A stretch of 64,000 nucleotides of DNA from Trochalopteron elliotii. Taxonomy: Eukaryota > Chordata > Aves > Passeriformes > Leiothrichidae. Shown here piece by piece: positions 43,647-57,198 of the stretch. The notes below the pieces were generated by a model that saw only the letters and a program-made list of their open reading frames with translations, was not told the origin of the DNA and did no database searches. Within the stretch, counting starts at the first letter, position 1. Each line of letters starts with the position of its first letter. The stretch lies in NCBI GenBank assembly GCA_024734555.1, contig JANPWX010000034.1, positions 1,481,284 to 1,545,283 on the forward strand, written 5' to 3'. Made by a program: the position numbers and the translations under genes.

Positions 43647-46600
43647 AGTGGATGTCCCTGATGCCAGCTGTAGCATAAATTAAATGATTTCAAATTTATT
43701 TAACATGCACTGCTGGGAATACTTAAAGATGTAAAATTCTGTTTTGAGGGAACAGTCGGATTACTGTGCTCAAAAACCATTCCATTAATTCCATTAATTT
43801 GCAGGAGTGATTTATAGATTATTCTGCCTTTCAATAGCTGACCTGCTGCTCCTGGAAGTTTGTCATAAACTCTTCTCCTTTGCCTGGCTGGTGGTTGACA
43901 TCTCACCTGATTTTGGGTATGGTGTAGAGTCGCCCTTAGTGGACAAGGGTGTGTGATATCAACAACTCATTGCAGGATGTTTGATAACAGAAAGCCCATC
44001 TTGCCCAGAAGTTCTGCCTTCAATCATTTTGATGCTACCTCAAAACCACAACGTGCTGCAAACTTCACCCTCCACCCCCAAAAAGGACTGAGGGGGTAAG
44101 AAAGAAAAGCAAAAGGATATTTGCCAGGCAGATGCACAGATTCCCTTTAGCTGAGGATATTTGACAGTGCAAGGATGGATGCTTCATCCAGGTGTTTGTA
44201 TTTTCTCCCCAATCCGTTATTGGAGTGAATTAAGACACCTTTTGGCTACCATCTCTCCTCCAAGCAACAGGCTTCTCATAAGTTATTTATGTGGGATGTG
44301 TCACCTGATTAATTATATTCCCATACAACCTGATGAGGCTGATGCAAAGTGTTCCCTGGTGTGAGGATTCACATGTGATGGAGCTGTGTTGGATCCATGG
44401 TGCTCATCTCCAAACCTGCACCATACTTTGTTCTTGGGGAGGAAAAATATAAAAAAATTCGCAGAGATTTTGTGGCCAGCTAACCCAGACAATGCTTCAT
44501 TTTTGTGGAAGGAAAAAAAAAGAGATTTGTGGCCAGTGAAAGGTTTACTATTGAATTTTTTAAATATCACGTATACACACACGCACACATAAATAGAATA
44601 CATGAATATAAAATAAACATATATTCACTGCCACTGCTAGTTATGGTACATTAGTGTTTTAATTCAATATAAATACATTTTGCCTGCCATCCCTTGCAGC
44701 TGGAGTTGCAGTATCTACAGTGGAGTTCCTCACCATGGGGCAGCTGGGTGCAGTGTAGAGTTGAGCATGTTGATTCTTCTAAAGCAAAGCTTCCCTCTCT
44801 TTTCATTTATTCTACTGCTGAAGCTGCTCAATTCAACTCCAGGAGCATGAAATTTTGACTGAAGCCATTCTATGTCCCAGTTTGGTCCCTGTTCAATGGA
44901 GCACATCTTGTTATTCTTGTTTAGACCCAGCATATCTTAATTTCTGTAAGGCCTTTGCTGAAAGAGGGAAACTAAAGCATGTGGTCTGAATGCTCTGAAT
45001 TGGTTGTCTTTAATGACATTAACCAGATGTTAGGCAGCCTTTGGTAGGAGGGATGTGTGTAAGTGAAATGTAGCAGTGACATGCTCTTCATCATCCACGT
45101 TTTTATATCCTGATGAAAGGAAATGTTCCAGATCTTAGCTATTTTTCAAAAAAATTGTCTAGGTCCTTTGCCATATCTTGAGCTTTCCTTCCATGAACTC
45201 TTCTTATCCCAATTTTTTCCTAAAGGAGATGTTTGGTGATGGCACAGCATCTCTGCCCCCTCTGTTTTCCTGCTGAGCCTTTTGGCATTGGTGCCATCTC
45301 ACTAGATGGAGTATTTGAAGGTTTTGCGTTCCTGCTGCTGGCTTGTTGGAGCTTTGCTCTGCCATCATCTTGGCCAGATGTTTTCTCCCATCTGGGCTGT
45401 CTGGAGTTTTGGGGTGCAAACCCCAGCTGCCATATGGAGCTGCAGGAGGCATTGCCCCATGGGCCAGCCCTCCAGCAACCTGTTCAGCAAACCTCTGGCT
45501 GCTGGAGCATCCCAGAGCTGGTGTAATCCTGCAGACTTGTGCAGCTGCTGCCTTTCCCCACCCTTTCTTTATTGACAGTGTTTTGGCTTCATCTCTGGTT
45601 GTAATGGATTTTGTGCAGCTGAGGAGATAGACTGAGAAGCTCCACTTGAAGGTGCCTCATTGTCAGCTTCTCCTCTGCCCCAGCAGTGCTTTCTCATTCT
45701 GGCCACATGTGGTTTTTAGCCTAAAACATCTGAGTTTTGGGTGTGTAGTGTCAAGCACATCTCAAGGCTTTTTGGTCAGCAAAGTGTGTGTTGTGTGTAC
45801 TGAGCACTGAATGGCCCAGCATCACAGTGGGTTTTCTTTTAATGCCAACTAATCAAAGTAATTTAGCTTCATCCCTTCTTTCTACACTGATATAAATGCA
45901 GGAGAAATAACCAGAGATCAAGTAATTTACTGGGAGATGGGCTTTTGGGGTGTATTTTTTTTTCCTTTTCATTCAAGTGGTCAAAGATTAGTCTTGGTTT
46001 CACTGGGGATGAAGGTGTATTCCTGTGGTGTGGGTTTAGATTTAGCTGCAACCTAATAAATCTTCTTATGAGAAAACTGGGTGCCTCCTGAGCTGCCACT
46101 TTCCCTGAGAATTTGTCTAAAAAGTTTGCCACAAACCTTCATCTTTTTTCCGCTGTTTTTTCACACCAGTGACATGAGTAAATAAACAGGTCAGTGCTTT
46201 TGTAAAAGACCAAATACATTCCAAAACTATATCCAATAACCCTTGTTGATCAGACAGGGGTATTTTGGGTGAGACCATCCACCCATCTGGTATTTTCTTC
46301 ACTGATATCACTGTGCCTGTACTTGAGCTTTTATTGTGGCTACATCATCAAGTGATGGTTTAGCCACAATGCTGGGGGAAGCGTCGGGGGATTAAATATC
46401 TGCTTTTCAAGCAAATTCCTCTCTTGTGGGATAGGTTTGAATGGATGAAGCCTGATTAATGCCCACAACTGAGATTGGGCATTCATGCCTGAACTCCAAG
46501 TGTCATTTCCATGACAGGGAGAGGCAAAAAAAGCAGTGTCAGGAGCTGGTTTAACTGGTGAAGTGTTGAGTGAAAGGAAGAGCATGGTGTGTGGGAGTCT

Positions 46601-49039
46601 GGGGTGCCTACCTTGGCTGTGCTTTGTTCTCCAGCTTGGCAAAGATATTGTAGGCCTCAGTCATAAAAAAAGAATGTTTAAGTACCTTGATATCTGGTCA
46701 GGTCTGAGCCTTAGAGCTGTTTGTTAAATGATGTTGGACCCCTTTGTGTGAATTTTGGGTTTAGGTGATACCTGCCCGGGCACATCCAAGTTTGCCAGCA
46801 GGTGCTGGAGTTTGGTCTTCCATCTTCATCCTTGTTTTTTTACCAAATCCTGAGATGCTTCACATGGAATGCTGACACCCCCTTTCTCCAAATGAGTTCC
46901 TCCTGTGTTTCTAGGGAAGGCTGAGTGCACAAGCAGAGAGAGGATTTAATGCCAATGCATCCTCCATCAATATTTGCATTGAATGGACACAGGGCTCACT
47001 GAACTCCCCTAATCTCTGGTTTGTGTGGCTGAATGATGGAGACAGTCTTGGCCTACTTTGGAGAGAGGAAGGGAATGAGTAAAGGGAAGCAGGAGCTGGA
47101 GTTGCTAGGGAAACACGAGCAGGGATGCTCACTGGCTCTCACCTGATCCCTGCCACAGCAGCTCCACAGCACAGGTTCCCTTTCATACAAGTGTCATGTG
47201 GCCTCCTGGGTGAGTCCACAGTCACAAAGAGCTGCTGGAATTGTCCCAAGGCTTGAGGGGCAGCAGTGGTGCCCAGCAGGAGTCCCCCAAAGAGTTGGGG
47301 AACACACAGTCAGCCCCATGAGTGCTCTGGGGACATGCTACCCATTGGCATCACAGCTGGTCCCTGAGGGGTGTTCTGTGGAATGAGGCAAATGGGGATT
47401 TGCTCCCTCTGGGATCACTTTTGTGGAATTGCCAATTCTCCCTCACTGAGAAGGAATGCAGCAGGTTCAGTGATTTCTCCACTTATGCCCATATTGTGGG
47501 AGGTGGGGCTGATGCTGGACCTGTCTCAGGTGTCCCTGTTTTTATAATTTTTACCATTGTTGTTCCCAGTTGTCCCTCTGGATTTCGAGTCCCAGAGTAC
47601 TTTGCTGTTTGAATAATTAGTGCCAGGCCATGTACCCTGTGCTTAGCACGCCCTGTACCAGGGAAGATGACTTCCATCGAATTTATGATTATGCAGGTAT
47701 TTTATTCCTTGCAAATATTTTATTTATTGCAATGGTTATTGATAGCTGCACTTACCAATTCTGTTGAGGCAAAACAACCTTCTACAACTGGTTTTTTTTT
47801 TTAATTTTATTTGTGCGTCTGGAATAAAAATCAATCCTGGCAAAAATTTGAATATCTGGATTCTTCTTGGCTTCCCCACCTGGTAAAATTTAATAATAGC
47901 TTGTAAATGTTTTCATCAGCTGCTCCTCTGTTCTTTAATTGAGCATAGATGAATCTTGAATGAGTAGTTTTTGTATGACTGGATGGGTTTTTTCATGTTT
48001 AGGCAGCAATCTGTTCCGTTTAAGCACCGAGAGCTTTTGGGAGACGGATGCAGGACTGTTTTGTGTGTGATTATTTTCTAAAGTTAGGAATGAAACAGTT
48101 GAGGAGGAAAGCAATTGAAACTTTTCCTGTGCTGGTGGGGCCCTTGGGAAGCAGCTGGTACCATGCAGGAATTAGAAGCAGTTGGCTTTGCTTTATAACA
48201 AATCAAGGGAGTGATTATCTTGTGATAATCTTGCCCCCTTCACCTCTTATGGCATGAGTAAACACAACTTCAGCTTGTAAACTTTGAGTTTGGCCTTCCA
48301 CCTTTGCTACCAGAGATGAAAATTCAGGCGTGCCGGGATGTGCTGCCCTCCATCAGCTCTGCCTGGTGTCATCCCTGTCACCCTGGGATGGTGCAAGAAG
48401 GGGATGAATTGGGCTGGCTGTGCCAAGAGCAGTGATGGAGCCCAGTGCCAGCTCATGGATGAGCTGTTCCTGACTCAGATGAGCAGGAACCATGTTTCAC
48501 AGCCAAAAAGCCACGTGGGGAGAAGGTGGGTGCTGCAGGGGTCTAGCTGTGCTCCATGAACTGTTCTCTCTGTGACATCTAGCCAGAGACTGCTGCTTTG
48601 AGCTTCAAACAGAAGAAAGGGACCAAATAAAGGATTGAAAGGCCCCTGCTAAGAGGTGAGGGTGGGGCTTGCACTGTGGTGCCATGAGTGAATGTCTTGA
48701 GTTCAGCAGGGTGGCACTAGGTGAGATGAGCTCAGATTAGCAGAACTCCTGTCCTTAAGAGCCTTGGCTACATCTGAACTCACGATGGGCTTGAGAGGCA
48801 GCTGGCACGCACACGATGGGCTCTAGGGCCAAGCCTCAAATCCTTCTTGGCCAGCTCACCTGAGTGCTGCCTGCAGGTTGGCATCGCCCCTTCTCTGGAT
48901 CCCAGAACCTCAGGCTGGGGTTTACCTTTCCAGGCTGCTCTTGGGCCCTGTTTAAAAGGAAGGAGAAGGCATGTCTAAACAGAAGACTCCTCATTCATCT
49001 CTATTTTATTCCTTACCCTTCCCTTGCAGTATTTTCCTG
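43647..49039. other. Long unremarkable non-coding stretch
   Basis: About 5.4 kb with only minor repeats: (CA)n at 44573-44590, A8-9 runs, and T12 near 47791-47802. Many 60-100 codon frames are open on both strands, none recognisable. No CR1 or other transposon was seen. Confidence 0.45.
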
Positions 49040-49350
49040 CTGGGAAGGTGAAACCATGAGCTGGAAGGATCTGGCTCCCTGCTTGTCAGCGGCGCCGGCG
49101 TGGCCGGTTTGCTCGCCCTGGAGGCGGGGGACGCTCGGTGTCAGCTCCTGTTCAAAATACATTTGGTTTCTAAATTGAGATGGGGATTCTGCACAAACAC
49201 TTGGCATAGGTGAGCTGGAAAAAGGTTTTAAGGGTAAGCAGGTTATTTATACTCTGTCTTGCGTGTCCAGCCTGTGTTTGTGCTGCTAAGTCGTTTATGT
49301 TTATTTTATGGAGAAAGGCCCGTGCCATAAATACTGCTCTAACCAGCAGT
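49040..49350. promoter_or_regulatory. Isolated CpG islet with downstream AT motif block
   Basis: Nine CpGs lie in 48 bases at 49090-49137, in a CpG-poor neighbourhood. About 170 bases further on, TTTATGG (49305-49311) and CCATAAA (49325-49331) form an inverted pair like that at 562-591. A donor-like TAG|GTGAGC starts at 49210. An unmethylated regulatory site or minor promoter would fit. A 104-codon + frame (48864-49178) crosses the islet but is unrecognised. Confidence 0.27.
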
Positions 49351-50811
49351 CAGCAGCAAGAGCAGGGTGCCATAGGATGCAAATGGATGGAGGAATATGG
49401 TTGGGAAGGGGGGTTTAAATAGGATTTAGTCCCTTCCCGAGGACCACATCCTGCACCTTACAGCAACTGAGAGGTTACAGTGGGCTGGGTGGTGCAGAGC
49501 CTCTGTTCTCCGTCCCTGGGCAGCTTAATTTTCAACACTGGAAATATTTTCAGGTCCTTGGGTTGTGAGCAATCCCAGGTCCATGTGTATGATAATTTTT
49601 TTAGCAGGTATTGGGCCTGCTCATATGGCAGTGATCCCACTCGTGAAGCCCCTGGAAAGTACTGTGTAAAATACATTTTCCTCCTTGGGCATTCAGATGA
49701 GTAAAAGGGGTTTGAAAATGTCTCTTGGTTTGGGATGGAAAAAAGGGTTCTGAAACTTGTTGGATGTTAAACAAAATCCCTGTCATCCCAACTACCATGT
49801 TGGTAGTGAACTTATCCTCACATTTGTCTCACAGGGTCTTTAGTGGGAAAGAGTTAAATGTCTTGTCACATGTGTTCATTGCCACAGCCTTGAGGAGATT
49901 TCTTGTCTTCAAGAAATAAACGCAGCACGTGTTCAGCTAAAAATATTGCAGGAGGAATCCTTCCTTGGCCACAGCCCCAGTATGGGAGAGCAGCTGTGAG
50001 TCGTGGGGATTTTGCTTGTTTTTAAACTTCATCTGTCTTCAAAGTGATGCTGTCATGGGGTGTCAGAAGAGCCAAAGTCCCTGCTGACCTTTGTTTGCAT
50101 TCACTGATGGCCATGGAGTAGGTCTTGGCAGCTTTTTGCAGCAGGAGTTAGAGGAGGCTGTTGACTTTGTTTGCAGTTACCTGCAAAAGCAGAAAACCTG
50201 GAGGTCACTGAGAGGAGTTGAACTTGGGTAGCTGCAGGATGGAGCACCTTTGAGGTTGCTCCTCAGTGTGACAATCTGCTGCTGCACAGAGGTGGAGGGT
50301 GAGGAGAAGGGTCTCAGCCTAACTTTTTACAGGAATCAGTCTGTGACACCAAAAGTTCCTCTTCGAGCAAGGTGCTTGGTTTGCTGTGTTAATGGGCAAA
50401 ATGAATATTGACCCTGAGAACTGACTGTCTTGCTCTGCCTGTGTGTGCCTTTGATCAGTTCCCTGCTCTTGAAAAGTCAAACCACTCCTGTGTGTGTCTC
50501 AGTGGGGTGGGATTTCTTATATTTGGCTTCACCTTCTGCTTTAGGGCCTTTTACCCCTGCAGGTAATTTCAGTTTAGTGTTTCTGTTGTTAAACTGGTAG
50601 TGGAGGGGGGGGGTCATTGCTTTCTTGGTAAATGGGTGGCGTGGGATGGGGCTTCCTGGCCAGCTGGGATGGCTCTGCAGGTGGATGCTGCTGCTCATTG
50701 ACAGGAAGGTGCTGGGAAGCTGCACTCCAGGACTGGCACACCCTGTGATAGCTGTTCCCACTCCCAGACAGATCATTTTAAATGATGCTTCACTTTGCAT
50801 TGTAAAAGCAA
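49351..50811. other. Unremarkable single-copy DNA
   Basis: A G9 run at 50605-50613 is the only low-complexity feature. I see no gene or transposon. Confidence 0.45.
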
Positions 50812-50879
50812 CCCTCCCTCTTTCTTTCTTTTTTCTTTATCTCTTTTTTTTTTCTTTTTTTCCCTTTTTTTTCTTTTTG
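50812..50879. repeat. Polypyrimidine T/C tract
   Basis: About 68 bases of TTTC/TTTTTCC units. The - strand frames across it are lysine-rich artefacts. Confidence 0.75.
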
Positions 50880-51113
50880 CATTGCTGTCCAGTCATTTGC
50901 CCACCACCCCAAATCCCAATTGAGACCTGATGCTGAGGGCCAGATGAAGCAGCGAATGTATTCAGCCCAATGATTTCCACATGAGCAGGGCTCTGTGCTG
51001 GTGAAAGAAGTGAACTCATTGCAGAAACCTCCCAAGAATAAAGCTCTGGAGAAAGGATCAACCTTATTAGCACATTTAAGGAGAAAGGGGGTTTGTCACT
51101 GTATCAGTTTATG

Positions 51114-51239
51114 CTCCAGCACATTAGTGTTGTAAATCTCCTTGTGGAAAGATTGATTAAAGAACTGTATTTGCTTTCCCCTTCTAAAAAATGGAAGAAA
51201 AAAAATGAAATCTCCAGCACACTAGTGTGCTGTAAATCT
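51114..51239 (+). repeat. Imperfect direct repeat, second copy palindromic
   Basis: CTCCAGCAC.(T/C)AGTGT..TGTAAATCT occurs at 51114-51140 and 51212-51239, 98 bases apart. In the second copy an 18-base perfect palindrome, CAGCACACTAGTGTGCTG, spans 51215-51232. The first copy differs by one substitution and a short deletion, which break the symmetry. Confidence 0.7.
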
Positions 51240-54200
51240 TTTAACACAGGTTTTATGGGGTTTGAAGCCTCCTGCAATTAAAATGATTTTTTTTTCCCAA
51301 GCAATCTTTTGGTTTCCCAAGTATTCTTCTGGCCTTTTCACTTGAAAAGGAAAGGCAAACTTTCATGAATTGAGCAGGGGCACTCTTTGAATGAAGTGAG
51401 GGTCAGTGCTTCTCCAGGCTTTTCTTCCCATTGTTTGAAGAATACACTGAGGATAGTGGGAGCAGATGTGCTGCTTCTATTTGGGCTTATTTTGGCCCTA
51501 GTATGGATATATACGAGCTGCCATTGCATTAATTCCTCCCATGGTTGCTGTGCCTCAGTCTGTGTTCCTTTGTAAATGCAGAACAAGCATTTTCTGATAA
51601 AGAGTTGGTGCTTTATATTGACACCATTCTGTTACTAAAAAAAACCAATAAAAAAGGTGAAAAATATTGGTGGAAGGAAAAATCAGTGGAGAACCTCTTT
51701 GTTCTGTGATTTATGTCATGGGATAGATACCCTGCACCTGTGACCCCTGGCAGAGGTGTATCTGCCACAGTTGGGATGGGCAAACTTGGCCAGCTGTGTT
51801 AGTGACTGAGGGTGAGCATGCATCATCCAGCCATTGATTGCTGAATGTGACATGTTTCTAATAGTACCTGCCACAGGGATTGAATTCCATAGCGGGGGAA
51901 AAAAGTGGAATTTGAAGGAGATTGCATTTATAAAACCTGCATGTGATCTGTCTGTGTTTCACACTATACAGGAAGATTAGGCATGCTTTGAACAGTAGAC
52001 TGCTAATTTTGTTTGGCCAGTGACTCTCAATTTAACTATGCTATAAATGAAATGGAGAACGGACACTTATGGGCATGAATGATTTAATGTTAACAAAAGA
52101 AAAAGCTCTGTTGTTTGTTAGGGTAAAAGGGTGAGCAGTCTGGCTTTGGAACAGAGATGATGCAGTAGTTAAAAGCATCCAGAAACCTGGCAGATCTTTT
52201 GCTTTTGGGGGTAAAATCCTTCAAACAGAGGCTTGATTCTGCCCACATAAACTGATATGAAAATCTCTGCCTTTAGTTACAGAGATATCACCCTCAGGTG
52301 GGCTCTGACCCTATAATGGAAGTAGTTATATCACTGTATATTATAGCTGGAATCCTGCTTTTAAGGGAGGTGTTTTCTCATGGGCACACATCATTGCAAT
52401 CACTGCCTCAAGGACAGTATCTCTTTCATGAGGACCACATCTCTTTCACCTTCTGAATCTCTCATCCTCTTGAAACAGAGCATTTGTTCAGTGGGGAATG
52501 TAAAGTATGCACTCATCCCACCAGTAACAATGGAGGTGGTTTGTTTAGGTAGAGGAAAAATACATATAATACATATAATTGCTCACCTATTCATCTCCCC
52601 TTCTGTCCCATTATCTTACCTTATTCACACAGGATTGTGGGGTGTAGTTTACCCAGGGGAGGGGGCAGAGGTGGGCTCAGGTCTGTGCCACACGAGGCAG
52701 CTGTGGGAAATCCCTCTTGTGTGAGCAGTGCCTCCAAAGAGGCAGATCATGGTCTGCTTGTCCCTGTGTAACAGGCAAGGAATGATCTTTACCCCATGAA
52801 ATGCCCATGTGGAAAATCAGTGGCACGTGTCCCTCTTAGATAGACTGGATAGAAATCCTGGTCTGCTCTGCTGGAGCTGCCTTTGCTGCAGCCCCTCCTA
52901 ACTCAGCCTCGTCACGAGGAAATTACTGCTTTGCACCTGATGCATTATCAAAAAATACCCACTTGCAATGAGGCTGGATTAACCATGACATTTTACAAGG
53001 CCAGCTGGGAGGAATGCTTTGTGATTAAGTGAAGCTCATTTCTAATGAGCCCTGAGATTTACTTTCTAAAATATCTCATTTTTGGAGGGTGGGATGTCTA
53101 TTTCTCACTTTCTTTCCTTCAAGCACATTTTAAAAACAGGGCTAAACTGCAACCAGTCCAACCTACTCCATTGCCCTGGTCAAACAGAGCTGGAGACATG
53201 CTGTCTTCAGCGGGATTGATGATGTATCTGTGTGCTTGGGACTTGCTGTGGGATACTCAGCCATAGGCTGACCATGCAGGGGAGAGCTGGGATGACAAAA
53301 GGAATTACCCAGCAGAAGCTTAGTGTGATGGGCTTGAGATTTTGCAGGTGTTATGGTTGTTGAAAAGGACTGTGATGCATTAATTTAACCTTCTACATAA
53401 CATGGACAGATGAACTTGATCTTCTGATACCCACAACCTGCATTTTTTGTGCTGGATGCTTAAAATCCATTCCAAGATAAGAGGCTACTTAAGCCCTTAA
53501 GATTGCTTAACAGTCAGTCAGTAGAGCTGGAAACAGCAGGTTGGATGAGGAGCAAAATGATACTGAGTAAATCAATTCCAAATCCTGAAAGGTGTCCATG
53601 ATGTGGTCGAGGTTGTTGCTACCAACAGAAAGCTCTGCTGAAGGAATGGGACCAAGAAACCTAATGCATCAGGCAGGTTGAGTTGAAAACCATCTGCTTG
53701 AGCTCTTCTGCTAGTCCAGCAGAAGATAGTGTGGGGAGAAGTTGTGTTCTTCCTCTCTAAATGGAAGATGGCAATAAGAATCAGGAGAGAGAAATCTTTC
53801 ATTCTGTCATCATGAAGAAATCTTCCATCCTGAGATAGTGAGATGAGGGGAAACAGCATTGAAGAAAATACCTGGAATGCACATTTGGCTGATGGAGATG
53901 ATTCCTCTGGAAAAAAAAAATAAAAATAAGGTCATTCCTTAATCTCTTACTGAGGATGCCCTGAGTTTGGGATTCCTGTTGTGCCCCAGAAAACATCTTG
54001 CAGATTCACTGGACTTCCCTGTGTGCTAAAAAGCATGAGAAAGAGCTGCTGGCTTTCTAACATTGCTGCAATGAGCTCTGTTCTAGTCACCCCTTAGGCA
54101 GATGGTTTGCAAGAAGGATTTCCCGAAAGCACATGATATTGACTCAGCCCTGTCTCTAGAATCCAAGGGAAATATCTGCTGAGGCACTTGCAAACCCCTC

Positions 54201-54578
54201 CTGGAGTTGCTCAGGTCAGTGGGGACTTCCACATGTGCTTTGATCTTTCTGTCTGCAGCTTTTTGCAACAAAGATTTTGTGGAGAGCAGATAGTCAGCAT
54301 TCCTGGAGACTTTTAATTTCTGTTCTGCAGCAGCTCTCAGCACATTTTGCCTTCATGGTGATCACTTCATGTTAGAAGTGAAGACCCAGATCCAGCACAG
54401 GGAGACACAGAGGGCATCCCTGGAGCTGCATGAGAGATTCCCAGTACAGATAAAATCAAGGCTTTGTGGTTTGCAAACTCTCCTCGATGATGATGCCCTG
54501 CAGAAGGGGACAGGGCAGGAATATGGGAATTGGGATGCAACCAGCAAATCTTGGTGCTAAAACAAAAAATGCAGTGGA
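51240..54578. other. Unremarkable non-coding DNA
   Basis: T8 near 51286 and A10 near 53910 are the only simple repeats. I recognised no gene, RNA or transposon. Confidence 0.45.
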
Positions 54579-54620
54579 GATGGTCCTGAGTGCTGTGATG
54601 GTCCTGTCCTGAGTGCTGTG
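54579..54620 (+). repeat. Two-copy tandem repeat (18/23 bases)
   Basis: GATGGTCCTGAGTGCTGT (54579-54596) is followed directly by the same unit with a GTCCT insertion (54597-54619). The insertion itself repeats part of the unit. Confidence 0.8.
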
Positions 54621-56124
54621 CTCTTCGAGTTCTTGAGTGACTTTGAGTCTCTAGGAGGGTGGGTTGCCAGTGACATCAATCAGTGTGAAATCACATCCAC
54701 GTGAGGCTTTCCTCCAGTGACACAAACCTCCCTCGTTCTGCTGCCAGCAGCTCCTTGGATGCTGCATTGGGCAGAGCTCTTTGGACTGCTGTTGTAATGC
54801 TCTGGCTCAGCACACCCCGTGTTTGCCTACCTGGTTTAAAGTGTTACTAGTTCCTGAAGGGAGAAACTGTCTGCAGGAACTCAACAGCTTCCCTGCTTTT
54901 CAGCACTGCAGCTTTTAGGAAGTGACTGCCCCAGATGTGGTCAGATGAGCTGTTGAAATTAAAACCTGATATGGATTTAATGTGAAATAGCTGCTCCCAA
55001 ATGGCTGCATCCATCCAGATATTCCTAATCTGGAGTGGAGATTAATTTTTAATCTGTTTTATTTCACTGCAATATATCCACGAGGCTAAATTGAAACAAA
55101 ACAGTATTATTCCAGGATAAACACTCTTGCCTGTGGGTATTGAGAAGGAACAGGAGCCCGAGCAGCTCTGCTGGAACAGCTCCATGTGTGCACAAGCCAC
55201 AGACCCATTGCAGGCAGCACTCGCCTGCTGCAGTTGTAAGAGGGAGCCCATGATGTGGAAAATCCCTGGCAGATGATATGTCAGTTATACCTGAGGATCA
55301 GCCAGGAGGGAGGGATAACAAACAGCACTTTTGCTTCCCAGTCAAAGGTGTGCAGATTGTAAATAACTTGAGTAAATCTGGAAATAAGATGCTGGGATTT
55401 ACTGGGGAATTGCAGAGAGGGGAGCAAGTGATTTCAGTGTTGGAGAATAAGAAGTAAAAACAGTTGAAAAAATAGAAATCAGAGCTGGTGCTCCTGATCT
55501 TGATCAGTGTTTTAAAAGCAGTAAGATTAATCAAAATTCCTTGCAAAGCAGCATTTTCTGGGGTGCTGGCACGAGGCCTGAGTTAGCCAGCTCTGTCACA
55601 GGCGGCTCTGCAGGGCTGAGGGCTGTGTGAGGAGATGAGGAATTTTTCAAAGTGGTTCTGGGAACTCATTAGGCTAAAGAACCCACATAAATCTATGATG
55701 GGTGTAAGTTATCACTGTACTTTCCCCTTCTAATGTGCCTAAGCTGCCTCACCCCTCCATCACCCCCTCCTCTCTTGTTGCTGGTCTGCATGTGTGGACA
55801 CGCCAAATCAGAAACACTCATCCCTGACCCCTTTGGCCAGATTCTGGGGAAGAGAGAGAAGTTCCCAGCTCACAGGGGTTGAGGTGCATTCAGGGTGCCT
55901 TCACAGCAGCAGAAGTTTCCACACCAGGCTGCCTCCTCATCCTCTCCCTGCCTTTGCAGCTGGCACTGTGCCCGTGATCCCAGGCAGGGTGGCTGTCCCC
56001 GATGTCCTCGCACTCAGAGCTGTTGTTGCTGGGCAGGATGGAGGGATTTTAGACTCCTGGGTCATTTGTTTGGAAGCAGTGGAGGATGCCACATTTTCTC
56101 TTTGATAGAGTTAAATAATGGTGG

Positions 56125-56125
<1 letters not shown>
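54621..56125. other. Unremarkable single-copy DNA
   Basis: The segment 54940-55075 is AT-rich with homeodomain-like cores but otherwise ordinary. No feature can be supported. Confidence 0.4.

Positions 56126-56179
<54 letters not shown>
56126..56179 (+). repeat. (CTTT)n microsatellite running into a gap
   Basis: A perfect CTTT array of about 13 units. It is interrupted by unsequenced bases, so its true length is unknown. The alternating F/L/S frame across it is an artefact. Confidence 0.95.
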
Positions 56180-56274
56180 NNNNNNNNNNNNNNNNNNNNN
56201 NNNNNNNNNNNNNNNNNNNNNNNNNNNNNNNNNNNNNNNNNNNNNNNNNNNNNNNNNNNNNNNNNNNNNNNNNN
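56180..56274. other. Assembly gap (95 N)
   Basis: An unbroken run of N between a CTTT array and T13 (56275-56287). The gap probably hides more of the microsatellite and its junction with the T run. Confidence 0.99.
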
Positions 56275-56287
56275 TTTTTTTTTTTTT
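56275..56287. repeat. T13 run at gap edge
   Basis: Thirteen T residues directly right of the gap. This is probably the far end of the same low-complexity region. Confidence 0.85.
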
Positions 56288-57198
56288 GCTTTGTGTATTT
56301 ATACATCCAGACAACTCTGTCTGCTAGTGCTGGTCCCTATTTCAGCACAGAGGAGCTCCCTCCTTTGAGGTTGCCTTTACCTTTATTCTGTGATAAAATG
56401 AGCTCATCTTCACACTGGTGTTACCTTTAGGGCTGTGAGTTAACCAAGTTAAGAGCTCTGGTGTTTTTCTCTTGGTCATTTAGAGGTGCTTGAGGCCCTG
56501 GTGCCAAACAGCTGATCCAAGTTCCAGCTGCCCAGGGTCAAGGACGTGTGTGGAAATTGGGTGAATTGGGTCCCTTTGCTTTTTGGATTTTTGTATAAAT
56601 TGGGTTTTGCAAAGTGGAAGAAGCTCTCAAAACTGATTTTCCTGTTTTGTTGCTTGAGAAAGCAAAAATCCATTGTTTCAAAAGAGTGAGGAGAAGAGGT
56701 ACAGGGCTGCAGGTGAAAGTGCAAAGCAGTAAAATGCTGTGGGATCCTGGACTGCTGAGACTCGTCACACCCCTGTGGCATCTTCTTGCCATAGGGGAAC
56801 GCTCGATTTCATCTCAATGAGTTTGGTTTTGGATGACAGTGGTGACACTCCTGTCAGATTCCTTGTGTTTGATAATGTGCTGTTTCACCTCTGGTAGAAA
56901 TGGGATGCTTTTTATCCAGCCCCAACATCATCTGTGCTAAAGTGGTTGATGATTGATGTGATTTTTCCCCCTAAATTCAGGGAAATCTCAGCAGAAGAGT
57001 GGAGCAGAGCAGGAAGCAGCAGCAAACACCATCTCTCCCTCATGGGGAAAGATCCTCCTCCTTGCCTATCAGAAGATTAACAACGATGAAATAATTCTTT
57101 TATTTTCACAGCTGGTCAGAATAGTCTTGCCTGTCTCAGGACTTCCCTCGTGTTTGTTGGGAGTTTTTACAGGATGAGAGGGCTCACTTTTTTCTAGT
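56288..57198. other. Unremarkable single-copy DNA
   Basis: I can support no feature between the gap and the CR1 copy. Confidence 0.45.

Noticed and set aside
47756..47818. - strand segment between a TTTTTATTCCAG acceptor and a TTG|GTAAGT donor
   Set aside because: The 63 bases include an A12 run and are mostly low complexity, so an exon is implausible.
56118..56368. Phe/Leu/Ser-rich frames across the CTTT array
   Set aside because: Pure translation of a microsatellite, with unsequenced bases in the middle.
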